In this document: in pieces, positions 16,856 through 25,170 of the stretch | Layout of the letters: the number at the start of each line of letters is the position of its first letter | How positions within the stretch are numbered: position 1 is the stretch's first letter | NCBI GenBank assembly: GCA_011526365.1 | Contig: WTIO01000016.1 | Location: 21,013 to 85,012 of the forward strand | Direction of reading: 5' to 3' | Origin: Flavobacteriales bacterium | GTDB lineage: Bacteria > Bacteroidota > Bacteroidia > Flavobacteriales > Flavobacteriaceae | DNA length: 64,000 nt | The notes under the pieces: model-generated | The model's input: only the letters and a program-made list of their open reading frames with translations | Told to the model about the DNA's origin: nothing | Databases searched by the model: none | Program-made: the position numbers and the translations under genes

Positions 16856-17905
16856 ATGAAAAAATTATTTGTAGCCCTTCTCGTTTTTAGTTCTTCGATT
16901 TTTGCACAGCAACAAGACCCACCCAACATTATTTTAATGATTGGTGATGGAATGGGGCTCGCACAAATAACTGCTGGGATGTACAGCATGGACACTCCTA
17001 CGGCGCTTGAAGACTTTCCCATTACAGGCCTGTCAAAAACACACTCCTACAATCAATTTATAACCGATTCTGCAGCGAGTGGAACTGCTTATGCCTGTGG
17101 CGAAAAAACCTACAACGGCGTATTGGGTATCGACCCAAAAAACAACAAGTTAGAATCCATCATGGAGTACTGCCAATCCAAAGGCTATCAGTCTGCATTA
17201 CTGGCAACTTCTTCTATAGTTCATGCCACTCCTGCGGCTTTTTATGCAAACGTCCCTTCAAGAAAACAATACCAAGACATTGCCTTACAACTGAGTGAAA
17301 GTGCTGTAGACTTCTTTATTGGTGGAGGCAAAAAACATTTCAATATGCGGGAAGACAAGCGCAACCTGATTAGAGAAATGGAAAAAAATGATTTTGAAGT
17401 TGTAAAAAACTTAGACGACTATGTGGCTTCCACTGCAAAACGCGTGGGCCTGTTTACAAACAATGATGAGCCTCAACCCATTGCAATGGGACGCCAGCCC
17501 AATCTTGCACCGGCAGTAAATGCAACACTTAAAAAATTAAATCAAAAAGAAGTGCCTTTCTTTATGCTTGTAGAAGGCTCTCAAATTGATTGGGGTGGGC
17601 ACGATAATAACCTCAGCTACATTCTTTCTGAATTTGAAGACTTTAATGGGGCCGTTGCCGCCGCACTTGCCTTTGCAAAAGAAGATGGAAACACGCTTGT
17701 AATTGTTACGGCAGACCACGAAACTGGAGGGCTTTCTTTAACCAAAGGAAATATGAAGAAAAAACGAATTTCAGGAGAATTTTCAACCAAAGGCCATTCT
17801 GGTATTTTGGTTCCTGTGTTTGCCTTTGGACCTAATAGCGAAAGTTTTATGGGCATATACGACAACACCTCCATTTTTAAAAAAATGAAGGCGTTGGTAA
17901 ACTAA
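16856..17905 (+). CDS. Alkaline phosphatase (PhoA family), exported
   Basis: A 349-residue periplasmic phosphomonoesterase. The start at 16856 gives a classical signal peptide (KKLFVALLVFSSSIFAQQ, cleavage near residue 19); an upstream TTG four codons earlier is less likely. Metal and catalytic residues are visible: MIGDGMG (Asp), TDSAASGTAYACG with the nucleophile Ser, IDWGGHDNN, VTADHETGGLS, and the C-terminal GHSGILVPVFAFGP His. It is shorter than E. coli PhoA but normal for this branch. No clear PHO box was recognised, although palindromes lie upstream. It releases phosphate from organic esters outside the cytoplasm. Confidence 0.93.
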   Translation: MKKLFVALLVFSSSIFAQQQDPPNIILMIGDGMGLAQITAGMYSMDTPTALEDFPITGLSKTHSYNQFITDSAASGTAYACGEKTYNGVLGIDPKNNKLESIMEYCQSKGYQSALLATSSIVHATPAAFYANVPSRKQYQDIALQLSESAVDFFIGGGKKHFNMREDKRNLIREMEKNDFEVVKNLDDYVASTAKRVGLFTNNDEPQPIAMGRQPNLAPAVNATLKKLNQKEVPFFMLVEGSQIDWGGHDNNLSYILSEFEDFNGAVAAALAFAKEDGNTLVIVTADHETGGLSLTKGNMKKKRISGEFSTKGHSGILVPVFAFGPNSESFMGIYDNTSIFKKMKALVN

Positions 17906-17917
17906 AAGGTTACTACC

Positions 17918-18937
17918 CTATTTTGTCCGAACTTTTTCTACAATTTGCTTGGTAAATTTTTTATCGTCACCCAACACTTCGTAAAAACTGGAAACAAATT
18001 CCTTTGTGGAATTCAATTCTTTACTACTGTCGAATTCGGGCGCCATGGCATCAACTGCAGCCATCATCTCGTTCTTTTTTGAAATATAGTGCTCACGCAC
18101 AGCGTTCATTACGGCTTCATCACGCTTAAAACCTCTATATACTCTATCTGTAACCGATTTAATACCCAAAGTAGTATTAACCGTTGCGTAGCTGGCATCT
18201 ACCAAACCTGACATGTCGAAGTCATACGGAAGTGGTATAATTTTTTTATCGATGTATAATAATTTTCCATTGTGCTGATAGGCTACAGAAAAGTCGGTAT
18301 TTCCAATCAAATATTGGAAGAAAGCATTTTCTACAGAACTTTGAGCGTCCATGGCTAAAGGATGGATAAAGCGCTCAAAAACCTTCCCGTCGAAACGTTT
18401 GGCCACAAGCTTATCATCTTCAATCAAAAAGCCTTCTAGTTCGTGGGTTTTAATTTTTCTTCCCTTCTTTTCTTCAAAATTTATTTTTACACGGCGTGTT
18501 TTAAAATGATAGGGGGAAATAACTTCGTATAGTTTATAAGCAAGATACTCCTGAAGAATATTGTCGTTTTTGTTAGGTTCTAACATACACGGCAGTACTA
18601 ATTTTAGACTTTTATTTCCCTCAAAAAGGCTTCCCTTAGCTACAGATTTTTTAATTTTCATCTTTACGGGGGGGAAGTAACATTCTGCACGACGAAAATT
18701 TCCTCTAGCACGCAGTCTTACTGACAATTGTTCCCATTTCCCGTTGTGCATATATTTGAGATCGGTATCAATGAATGTGCTGTCATTGGTATCTTTACGA
18801 AGCTCTTTGTTAGAATAACTTAATTTTATTTCCAATGGAGTGGTATCCTGGAATAACTGACTCACCTTTCCATTTCCTTGGGCGTTCAGCACAAAACTGA
18901 AGACCAAGAACAATAGCGTTGTAATTTGTTTATTCAT
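17918..18937 (-). CDS. Secreted CotH-like conserved protein
   Basis: A 339-residue protein with a signal peptide (TLLFLVFSFVLNAQ, residues 1-19). I do not know a characterised homologue. The pattern LRARGNFRR followed by P-x-KMKIKKS, then HPLAMDAQSSVENAFFQYLIGNTDFS, HNGKLLYIDKKIIPLPYDFDMSG is reminiscent of CotH-type atypical protein kinases, in which an N near the IGNxD segment and the DFD Asp bind metal and ATP. A role in phosphorylating exported proteins would be an inference from that resemblance alone. It is convergent with alkaline phosphatase and divergent, by 42 bp, from the bestrophin-like gene. Confidence 0.6.
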   Translation of the reverse strand: MNKQITTLLFLVFSFVLNAQGNGKVSQLFQDTTPLEIKLSYSNKELRKDTNDSTFIDTDLKYMHNGKWEQLSVRLRARGNFRRAECYFPPVKMKIKKSVAKGSLFEGNKSLKLVLPCMLEPNKNDNILQEYLAYKLYEVISPYHFKTRRVKINFEEKKGRKIKTHELEGFLIEDDKLVAKRFDGKVFERFIHPLAMDAQSSVENAFFQYLIGNTDFSVAYQHNGKLLYIDKKIIPLPYDFDMSGLVDASYATVNTTLGIKSVTDRVYRGFKRDEAVMNAVREHYISKKNEMMAAVDAMAPEFDSSKELNSTKEFVSSFYEVLGDDKKFTKQIVEKVRTK

Positions 18938-18979
18938 AATATAGTTAATAGATTTACGTATTAAAGTTAAGAATATATT

Positions 18980-19717
18980 TTGAAAAGTTATTTATCAATA
19001 CTCAACTCTAGGACATTGCTTACAATTGTGATTTCTGTAGCAGTTCCTTACTTGTATTATTTTCTGGACCTTCATTACAATTTAGACCTAACTTTAGTGA
19101 GTATTGCGATAATCTTCCCCCTTGTGTTTACTATTCGTGGAGCCTTTAGACGACGCGAAAAAGCCATGGAGCACTTAAGTAGATTTCGAAGTGGTTTATT
19201 GAGTATCAGCTATATCCTTACCTTGAATGACAAATTAGAATCTGCAGAGAAATCTAAAGGGGTGGACCTGCTTGAAACAATTAGCAACGCTTTTTTGGAT
19301 TATTTAAATGGAAAAAACAACGACCTAAAGACAGTAGATCAAAACGTAAACAGTTTTATAACTTATATCGAAGGTGTTCGTGAACAAGTTTCTAATGGCG
19401 TACGACAAAAAATCTTTGGGCATCTAAAGGATGTTAATATTGGGCAAGAAAATTTAGTGGCCATTCACACCCACAGAACCCCGATTAGCCTCAAAGCCTA
19501 TTGTTTGGTTTTCATTTATATTTTTCCAATTATATATACCCCAACGATAATTAATAAAATTGGTGACGACAGCCCACAATGGTTGACCTATTTTATAGTT
19601 GTTTTAAGTGAATTCATCTTAATTTCACTCTACAACATTCAAGATCAAATGGAGCATCCTTTTGATGCAGATGGTCTGGATGACATCAAATTAGACACTT
19701 TCCGCCTCAAGCGTTAA
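18980..19717 (+). CDS. Bestrophin-like membrane protein, TTG start
   Basis: A 245-residue protein with about four hydrophobic segments (two near residues 12-55, two near 175-225) and a charged middle region. The C-terminal NIQDQMEHPFDADGLDDIKLD resembles the acidic belt following the last helix of bestrophin-type anion channels, so a small ion channel is a reasonable guess. No ATG is available near the start: an in-frame stop is at 18968, and TTG at 18980 begins the reading frame; a later GTG start would remove the first helix. The TTG lies within a TATATTTTG sequence that itself resembles a -7 element, so the true start is uncertain. Confidence 0.6.
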   Translation: MKSYLSILNSRTLLTIVISVAVPYLYYFLDLHYNLDLTLVSIAIIFPLVFTIRGAFRRREKAMEHLSRFRSGLLSISYILTLNDKLESAEKSKGVDLLETISNAFLDYLNGKNNDLKTVDQNVNSFITYIEGVREQVSNGVRQKIFGHLKDVNIGQENLVAIHTHRTPISLKAYCLVFIYIFPIIYTPTIINKIGDDSPQWLTYFIVVLSEFILISLYNIQDQMEHPFDADGLDDIKLDTFRLKR

Positions 19718-19748
19718 TTGTTTATAACAAAAAAATTTCAGCTTAAAG

Positions 19749-19779
19749 TTTGTTTTTTTGTGCAGGAGAACTAATTTAG
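19749..19779 (+). promoter_or_regulatory. Promoter of the aromatic amino acid operon
   Basis: TTTG (19749-19752) and TAATTTAG (19772-19779, one mismatch to TAnnTTTG) are separated by 19 nt. Transcription would begin only a few bases before the leader peptide ATG at 19787. Confidence 0.55.
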
Positions 19780-19786
19780 CACCCTG

Positions 19787-19840
19787 ATGAAATCAAATAA
19801 CACGTATTATCAAAGCTTCTTTTACTTCTACACCAGTTAG
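19787..19840 (+). CDS. Phe/Tyr-rich leader peptide of the aromatic operon attenuator
   Basis: A 17-codon frame encoding MKSNNTYYQSFFYFYTS and a TAG stop. Seven of 17 residues are Phe or Tyr (four Tyr, three Phe), clustered as YY then FFYFY, exactly the amino acids made by the operon that follows. It sits immediately after a promoter and about 70 nt before prephenate dehydratase. Ribosome stalling on these codons when charged tRNA-Phe or tRNA-Tyr is scarce would control the downstream terminator, as in classical pheL-type attenuation. The function is inferred from composition, position and RNA pairing; the frame is too short for ordinary gene calling. Confidence 0.88.
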   Translation: MKSNNTYYQSFFYFYTS

Positions 19841-19908
19841 AAGCAGGGCTTTATAATACCTTTTCAATAAGAATAATTTGAGTCCTGAAATTTCAGGACT
19901 TTTTTTTT
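19825..19908 (+). terminator. Transcription attenuator (terminator/antiterminator) before pheA
   Basis: The terminator is a perfect 20-nt palindrome AGTCCTGAAA/TTTCAGGACT (19881-19900) followed by eight more T (to 19908), ending 3 nt before the pheA ATG. The competing antiterminator pairs CAGGGCT (19844-19850) with AGTCCTG (19881-19887), 7 bp with one G-U. A third pairing, CTTCTA (19825-19830, inside the Tyr/Phe codons) with TAGAAG (19838-19843), would block the antiterminator arm when the ribosome is absent. This is the standard 1:2, 2:3, 3:4 set. Confidence 0.85.
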
Positions 19909-19911
19909 GTA

Positions 19912-20739
19912 ATGAAAAAAATAGGCATACAAGGGATAAAAGGTTCTTTCCATCATGAGGTGGCTGAACTACTTTATAAAGAGACTTCTTTTGAAGTTAT
20001 CCCTTTTCACACCTTTGATGAACTTGCTAAAGCTGTCGTTAATGGCTCCATTGCTGAAGCCGTAATGGCCATAGAAAATTCTATTGCGGGCTCCATTTTA
20101 CCCAATTATGCACTTTTAGACCGCCACGATTTGGCCATTGTTGGAGAACATCATTTGGGAATACACCACCAATTAATGTGTTTGCCCAATCAAAACCTGG
20201 CACAGCTACAAGAAGTGCACTCCCACCCTATGGCATTGCTTCAATGTGCGCGCTTTTTTGATGCACACCCCCACATACGCTTAGTGGAGGCTTTTGATAC
20301 CGCTGCTATGGCAAAGGAAATTATGGAGAAACAACTCCACGGAGTTGGGGCAATTGCCAGCATACAAGCGGCAACACTCTACGAACTAAATATTGTAGCT
20401 CACAGCATACAAACCATACAAGACAATGTCACACGATTTGTGAGGGTTACCCAGCAACAGCATGTAAAAGAAAACCAGGAGGCTAGCAAGGCGGCACTTA
20501 AATTTATACTCGATCACCAAAGAGGGAGTTTGGCCACAGTACTAAATGTAATGAGTGACTGCCAACTGAATCTTACAAAAATTCAATCCCTCCCGGTAAT
20601 TGAAACCCCAGGGAAATACGCCTTCTTTGTGGATGTTACCTTTGACAGCATAGCACAATATGAAAAAGCAGCAGCCGTTTTAAAAATTATGGCACAACAA
20701 TTTAAAGTATTAGGAGTTTATAAAAACGGCCAACGATGA
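19912..20739 (+). CDS. pheA: Prephenate dehydratase with ACT domain
   Basis: Converts prephenate to phenylpyruvate for phenylalanine. The 275-residue product has the dehydratase domain (IGIQGIKGSFHHEVA, AIENSIAGSILPNYALL, HSHPMALLQC, and the catalytic DNVTRFVRV near 170) and a C-terminal ACT domain with HQRGSLATVLNVMSD and KIQSLPV, variants of the GALA/ESRP Phe-binding motifs, so allosteric inhibition by Phe is likely. No chorismate mutase is fused; that activity is supplied by the fourth gene of the operon. It is first in the operon behind the attenuator, and its stop overlaps the next start (ATGA). Confidence 0.95.
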   Translation: MKKIGIQGIKGSFHHEVAELLYKETSFEVIPFHTFDELAKAVVNGSIAEAVMAIENSIAGSILPNYALLDRHDLAIVGEHHLGIHHQLMCLPNQNLAQLQEVHSHPMALLQCARFFDAHPHIRLVEAFDTAAMAKEIMEKQLHGVGAIASIQAATLYELNIVAHSIQTIQDNVTRFVRVTQQQHVKENQEASKAALKFILDHQRGSLATVLNVMSDCQLNLTKIQSLPVIETPGKYAFFVDVTFDSIAQYEKAAAVLKIMAQQFKVLGVYKNGQR

Positions 20740-21881
20740 GTATTCCAGCACAACGATTAGCAACGGTTCAAGAGTACTACTTCTCAAAAAAACTACGAGA
20801 AGTAGGCCAGCGCATTGCTGCCGGTCAAGAGATTATCAATATGGGCATTGGCAGCCCCGATTTGGCACCTCCTGAAGGAGTGGTAGCTGCCCTTCAAGCC
20901 GGATTTTCTCACCCTAAGGCACATCAATACCAAAGCTATCAGGGGCTCCCAGAATTACGGGAAGCCATAGCACATTTTTACCATTCCCATTTTAAGGTAA
21001 CCCTAAATCCAAACACACAAGTACTTCCGCTTATGGGGTCCAAGGAAGGGATTATGCATCTGTCCATGGCTTTTTTAAATCCTGGAGATCAAGTGTTGCT
21101 CCCCAATCCTGGTTACCCCACCTATGCTGCAGTCACCAAACTGGTAGAGGCTGAAGCCATCAATTATCCGCTAACAGCAGCCACCAACTGGCAGCCAGAC
21201 ATGAACTATTTAGAAGCCTTAGACACTTCTAAAATTAAATTAATGTGGTTGAACTATCCACACATGCCCACAGGTACCAAAGCTCAAGCTGGACTATTTA
21301 AATCTTTAGTGGACTGGGCAAAAAGAAATGAGGTGCTGTTAATTAATGACAACCCCTACAGTTTTATTCTTAATGATGCCCCACAGAGTATCCTGCAAAC
21401 CCCCGGGGCTCTAGATACCGCAATTGAATTTAATTCATTGAGTAAAACCTTCAATATGGCGGGTTGGCGCGTGGGGATGGCCCTGGGCCACGAACGTTTT
21501 ATTACTGACCTATTAAAAGTAAAAAGCAATATGGATTCGGGGATGTTTTACGGCATCCAAAAAGGGGCTGTTGCGGCCTTACATGCAAAAGCAAACTGGT
21601 TTACGCAACTCAACACCACCTATACCAACAGAAAAAAAGTACTGCTGCAATTAATTGAAAAACTCGGGCTTAGTACCGCCGCAGATCAAGTAGGGCTCTT
21701 CCTTTGGGCTAAACTCCCGGAAGGAGCAGCTTCGGCCGAAGAATACATCGACACCTTGTTAGACGAAAAACACATTTTTATTGCCCCAGGAACCATTTTT
21801 GGGAGTGAAGGTGAAGGCTATGTTCGCTTTTCACTTTGTCTTGACGAAGCCACCATTGAAAAAGCACTTACACGATTATGA
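20736..21881 (+). CDS. Class I aminotransferase, probable aromatic amino acid aminotransferase
   Basis: A 381-residue fold-type I PLP enzyme. Visible are NMGIGSPDLAPPEGV, YQSYQGLPELREAIA, LPNPGYPTYAAVTKLVEA, WLNYPHMPTGTKA, and NSLSKTFNMAGWRVG with the Schiff-base Lys. Lying between prephenate dehydratase and prephenate dehydrogenase, with four-base overlaps on both sides, it very probably performs the last transamination of phenylpyruvate and 4-hydroxyphenylpyruvate to Phe and Tyr. Related sequences are also annotated as LL-diaminopimelate or aspartate aminotransferase, so substrate specificity is inferred from context. Confidence 0.88.
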   Translation: MSIPAQRLATVQEYYFSKKLREVGQRIAAGQEIINMGIGSPDLAPPEGVVAALQAGFSHPKAHQYQSYQGLPELREAIAHFYHSHFKVTLNPNTQVLPLMGSKEGIMHLSMAFLNPGDQVLLPNPGYPTYAAVTKLVEAEAINYPLTAATNWQPDMNYLEALDTSKIKLMWLNYPHMPTGTKAQAGLFKSLVDWAKRNEVLLINDNPYSFILNDAPQSILQTPGALDTAIEFNSLSKTFNMAGWRVGMALGHERFITDLLKVKSNMDSGMFYGIQKGAVAALHAKANWFTQLNTTYTNRKKVLLQLIEKLGLSTAADQVGLFLWAKLPEGAASAEEYIDTLLDEKHIFIAPGTIFGSEGEGYVRFSLCLDEATIEKALTRL

Positions 21882-22753
21882 AACACGTAGGTATTGTTGG
21901 ACTTGGACTTATAGGAGGCTCCCTAGCCCTAAATGCAAAAAAACACTTTGCCAACTGCATTACCTATGGTACAGATTTAGATTCTACTCACCTAAAAGAA
22001 GCCCAAGAATTGGGGTGGATCGACAAGGAATTAACAACCGCTAATTTCCCGCAACTCAATCTTTTACTGCTGGCAATTCCAGTGGATGCACTCCAAGAAC
22101 AACTCGCAAACTACCTCGATCTCTTAGGTCCGCAAGGACTACTCATTGATTTTGGATCTACCAAGGCCGCTTTGTGCCAGCAGCTTAAAAATCATCCCAA
22201 GCGCCACCAATACCTAGCCACTCACCCCATTGCAGGAACTGAATTTTCTGGACCCCAAGCAGCTTTTACAAGCCTTTTTGAACACAAAACACAAATTCTT
22301 TGTGAAACCGAAAAAACTGCTGCCGACCTCCTCGATCATGCCGTAAGCTGGTTTAAAAAAATGAAGATGCAATTGATAGTGATGGATCCCGAGGAACACG
22401 ACAAACACATTGCCTATGTGTCCCACCTTTCGCACATTAGCTCCTTTATGCTAGGAAAAACGGTGCTGGAAAAAGAAACTGACCAATCTACCATTTTTGA
22501 GCTAGCCGGAAGTGGGTTTGAATCTACCGTTCGTTTGGCTAAAAGTTCTCCAGAAATGTGGACCCCTATCTTTAAAGTAAACAAGCCCTACATATTAGAA
22601 ACCTTAAAAGAATACATCAATAACCTTAAAAACTTTCAAAACTTAATTGAAGACGATAACTTTGACGCGGTTTTTCAAGAAATGAAAACGATCAATTCAA
22701 TCCGTGGAGTTTTGGAAGGAATAACCAACAAAAATTCAACTTATGGAAAATAA
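21878..22753 (+). CDS. tyrA: Prephenate dehydrogenase
   Basis: Oxidatively decarboxylates prephenate to 4-hydroxyphenylpyruvate for tyrosine. The 291-residue product begins with the Rossmann motif VGIVGLGLIGGSLAL, then has IDFGSTKAALCQQL, HPIAGTEFSGPQAAF and HDKHIAYVSHLSHISSFML, all typical of TyrA. There is no ACT or chorismate mutase domain. Its start overlaps the aminotransferase stop, and its last 11 nt overlap the DAHP synthase gene, keeping the operon tightly coupled. Confidence 0.94.
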   Translation: MKHVGIVGLGLIGGSLALNAKKHFANCITYGTDLDSTHLKEAQELGWIDKELTTANFPQLNLLLLAIPVDALQEQLANYLDLLGPQGLLIDFGSTKAALCQQLKNHPKRHQYLATHPIAGTEFSGPQAAFTSLFEHKTQILCETEKTAADLLDHAVSWFKKMKMQLIVMDPEEHDKHIAYVSHLSHISSFMLGKTVLEKETDQSTIFELAGSGFESTVRLAKSSPEMWTPIFKVNKPYILETLKEYINNLKNFQNLIEDDNFDAVFQEMKTINSIRGVLEGITNKNSTYGK

Positions 22754-23825
22754 CCCCACCATGCGCGAATGGATAAATGCCTTTGGCTTAGATCACCCTC
22801 TTGTAATTGCAGGACCCTGTAGCGCCGAAACCGAAGAACAAGTAATCAAAATTGCACACGAACTCAAGGATACTGATGTGTCCGTTTATCGTGCCGGTAT
22901 TTGGAAACCCCGAACCCGCCCAGGAATGTTTGAAGGGGTGGGCGCCATTGGACTAAAATGGCTGGCCAAAGTAAAAGAAGAAACGGGGCTAATGATTGCT
23001 ACCGAAGTCGCCAACGCCAATCATGTGAAACTGGCTTTGGATTACGACGTGGATGTATTGTGGATTGGTGCACGATCTACTGTAAGTCCTTTTATTGTTC
23101 AAGAAATTGCCGACGCACTTGAGGGAACAGATAAAATTGTTTTGGTAAAAAACCCTGTTAACCCCGATTTGGCGCTATGGCTAGGAGGTATTGAACGTTT
23201 GTACAGTGCAAACATCAAAAAACTCGGTGTCATCCACCGTGGGTTTTCTACCTATGATAAATCGAAGTACCGTAACAATCCCGAGTGGCAAATTCCTATT
23301 GAGCTGCAAAACCGCTTCCCCGATTTACCCCTTATTTGCGACCCATCACATATTGCCGGACGTCGTGATTTGATTTTTGACCTAAGTCAAACCGCACTGG
23401 ATTTAAATTTCGATGGCCTTATGATTGAATCCCACTGGGATCCAAACAACGCTTGGAGTGATGCCAAACAGCAAGTAACGCCAACCCGTTTGGTGGAAAT
23501 TATGAAAGATTTAAAAATTCGAAAAGAAACTACTGAAGAGGCGAATTTCCAAAATCAGTTGCAACAATTGCGTACCCAAATTGATGTTGCCGATCAAAAT
23601 CTTTTAGATATACTGGGCAAGCGTATGAAAGTAGCCGAAGAAATCGGACTCCTAAAAAAGAAAAACAACGTAGCGGTATTGCAAAGTAAGCGCTGGAATG
23701 AAATTTTAGGGAAAATGATCCTCGATGGTCAAGAACGCGATTTAGGAGAGGAATTTATTCTACGCCTGTTTAAAGCTATTCACCAAGAATCCATCAATCA
23801 CCAGGAACACATTCTAAAAAATTAG
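22743..23825 (+). CDS. Bifunctional 3-deoxy-7-phosphoheptulonate synthase / chorismate mutase type II
   Basis: A 360-residue fusion. Residues about 15-260 form a DAHP synthase of the KDO8P-synthase-like class (VIAGPCSAETEEQ, YRAGIWKPRTRPG, LWIGARSTVSPF, VLVKNPVNPDLALW, ICDPSHIAGRR). Residues about 275-355 form an AroQ-type chorismate mutase (LRTQIDVADQNLLDILGKRM, AEEIGLLKKKN). It therefore supplies both the first committed step of the shikimate pathway and the chorismate-to-prephenate step used by the other enzymes of this operon. The fusion in this order is characteristic of Bacteroidota. It ends the attenuator-controlled operon. Confidence 0.95.
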   Translation: MENNPTMREWINAFGLDHPLVIAGPCSAETEEQVIKIAHELKDTDVSVYRAGIWKPRTRPGMFEGVGAIGLKWLAKVKEETGLMIATEVANANHVKLALDYDVDVLWIGARSTVSPFIVQEIADALEGTDKIVLVKNPVNPDLALWLGGIERLYSANIKKLGVIHRGFSTYDKSKYRNNPEWQIPIELQNRFPDLPLICDPSHIAGRRDLIFDLSQTALDLNFDGLMIESHWDPNNAWSDAKQQVTPTRLVEIMKDLKIRKETTEEANFQNQLQQLRTQIDVADQNLLDILGKRMKVAEEIGLLKKKNNVAVLQSKRWNEILGKMILDGQERDLGEEFILRLFKAIHQESINHQEHILKN

Positions 23826-23844
23826 AATTTCTTTTTACAGTCTA

Positions 23845-25035
23845 CTAGGCCGTTGCCAGCGCTTTTTGGATGCGGCCTATTGCTGTTTTTATTTCTTCTT
23901 GTGAAGCTGCATAGGAAATACGAATACAATTTGGTGCTCCAAAAGCCGCTCCGCTTACAGTAGCCACATGGGCTTTTTCTAAAATGTATAACGCAACATC
24001 ATTGGCGTCATTAATGGGGGTGCCTGCCAAGGTTTTTCCAAAATAAGCTGAAACATCTGGAAAAACATAAAAAGCACCTTCAGGGCGATTGAGCTTTAAA
24101 CCGGGAATTTCTCCCAATAATTGAAGTATTAAATCGCGGCGTTGTTCAAATTCTTCCACCATATATTTAATTTCACTGGGAGGCGCTTGCAAGGCTGCAA
24201 TTGTAGCCCGTTGTGCAATACAGTTGGCACCACTGGTAATTTGCCCTTGCATTTTATTGCAGGCCTTGGCTATCCATTCCGGAGCTCCAACATAACCAAT
24301 ACGCCAACCCGTCATGGCAAATGCCTTAGCCACGCCATTCACCGTAATGGTTCTGTCGTACATGGAAGGTATTGTTGCAAAACTAAAATGGGGAGTACCG
24401 TAGTTAATGTGCTCATAGATCTCATCGGTAAGTACATAAATGTTAGGGTAATTTTCCAATACTGCGGCTAGGGCTCTAAATTCTTCTTCGGTATATATGG
24501 TACCGCTGGGGTTGTTGGGGGAATTAAACATCACCAATTTGGTTTTGGGTGTAATGGCCGCCTCTAACTGCTCGGGGGTAATTTTAAAATCTGTTTCAAT
24601 ACTACTGGGAATTAAAACCGATTGGGCCTCGGCTAGAGTCACAATAGCCGAATAACTTACCCAATAAGGTGCTGGGAGCAGTACCTCATCGCCAGGATTG
24701 AGCAATACCATACAAACGTTTGCAATGGATTGTTTTGCTCCTGTGGAAACCACCACTTGATTGGGTGTGTAGGTAATGTTGTTATCGCGTTGAAACTTTT
24801 CACAAATCGCTTCTTTCAACTCGGCATAGCCGTCCACTGGCGTGTAGGAATTGTAGTTGTCTTCTACGGCTTGTATGGCAGCTTTTTTGATAAATTCGGG
24901 AGTATTAAAATCGGGTTCGCCCAAACTTAATCCAATAACGTTAATCCCTTGATTTTTTAATTCACGGGCTTTCGCCGCCATTGCTAAGGTTGCAGAAATG
25001 GGTAAACTGTTGATGCGATTTGAAAGTTCCTTCAT
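23845..25035 (-). CDS. Pyridoxal phosphate-dependent class I aminotransferase (aspartate aminotransferase-like)
   Basis: A 396-residue AAT-I family enzyme of the thermophilic aspartate aminotransferase subgroup: GLSLGEPDFNTPEFI, YTPVDGYAELKEAI, LPAPYWVSYSAIVTLAEA, NSPNNPSGTIYTEEE, DEIYEHINYG and GVAKAFAMTGWRIGY with the Schiff-base Lys. It probably makes aspartate from oxaloacetate, though some relatives accept prephenate or aromatic substrates. It is convergent with the aromatic operon (20-nt gap) and transcribed alone. Confidence 0.92.
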   Translation of the reverse strand: MKELSNRINSLPISATLAMAAKARELKNQGINVIGLSLGEPDFNTPEFIKKAAIQAVEDNYNSYTPVDGYAELKEAICEKFQRDNNITYTPNQVVVSTGAKQSIANVCMVLLNPGDEVLLPAPYWVSYSAIVTLAEAQSVLIPSSIETDFKITPEQLEAAITPKTKLVMFNSPNNPSGTIYTEEEFRALAAVLENYPNIYVLTDEIYEHINYGTPHFSFATIPSMYDRTITVNGVAKAFAMTGWRIGYVGAPEWIAKACNKMQGQITSGANCIAQRATIAALQAPPSEIKYMVEEFEQRRDLILQLLGEIPGLKLNRPEGAFYVFPDVSAYFGKTLAGTPINDANDVALYILEKAHVATVSGAAFGAPNCIRISYAASQEEIKTAIGRIQKALATA

Positions 25036-25158
25036 GCCTAAAATTTTTATTCCATTGTGCTAAAGGCATAAAAATACTTCTCCCCGTGCATCCTTACAAC
25101 ATATTCCTCAAATTCTTAACAAGAATTGTGAATTTCGTAAGGATTAGTTGGATTTTAG

Positions 25159-25166
25159 TAGGTTTG
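25159..25166 (+). promoter_or_regulatory. Promoter -7 element of rsmG
   Basis: TAGGTTTG followed by C is a perfect TAnnTTTG and ends only 4 nt before the first ATG of rsmG (25171), so the message is probably leaderless or nearly so. Confidence 0.55.
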
Positions 25167-25170
25167 CAGC

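Noticed and set aside
19718..19748. TTGTT/AACAA hairpin after the bestrophin-like gene as its terminator
   Set aside because: Five A/T-rich base pairs with a 3-nt loop and no proper T-run on the coding strand; too weak to call.
19881..19908. The hairpin before pheA as a plain terminator of the upstream gene
   Set aside because: It ends 3 nt before the pheA ATG, follows a promoter and a Phe/Tyr leader peptide, and competes with an antiterminator, so attenuation is the better reading.
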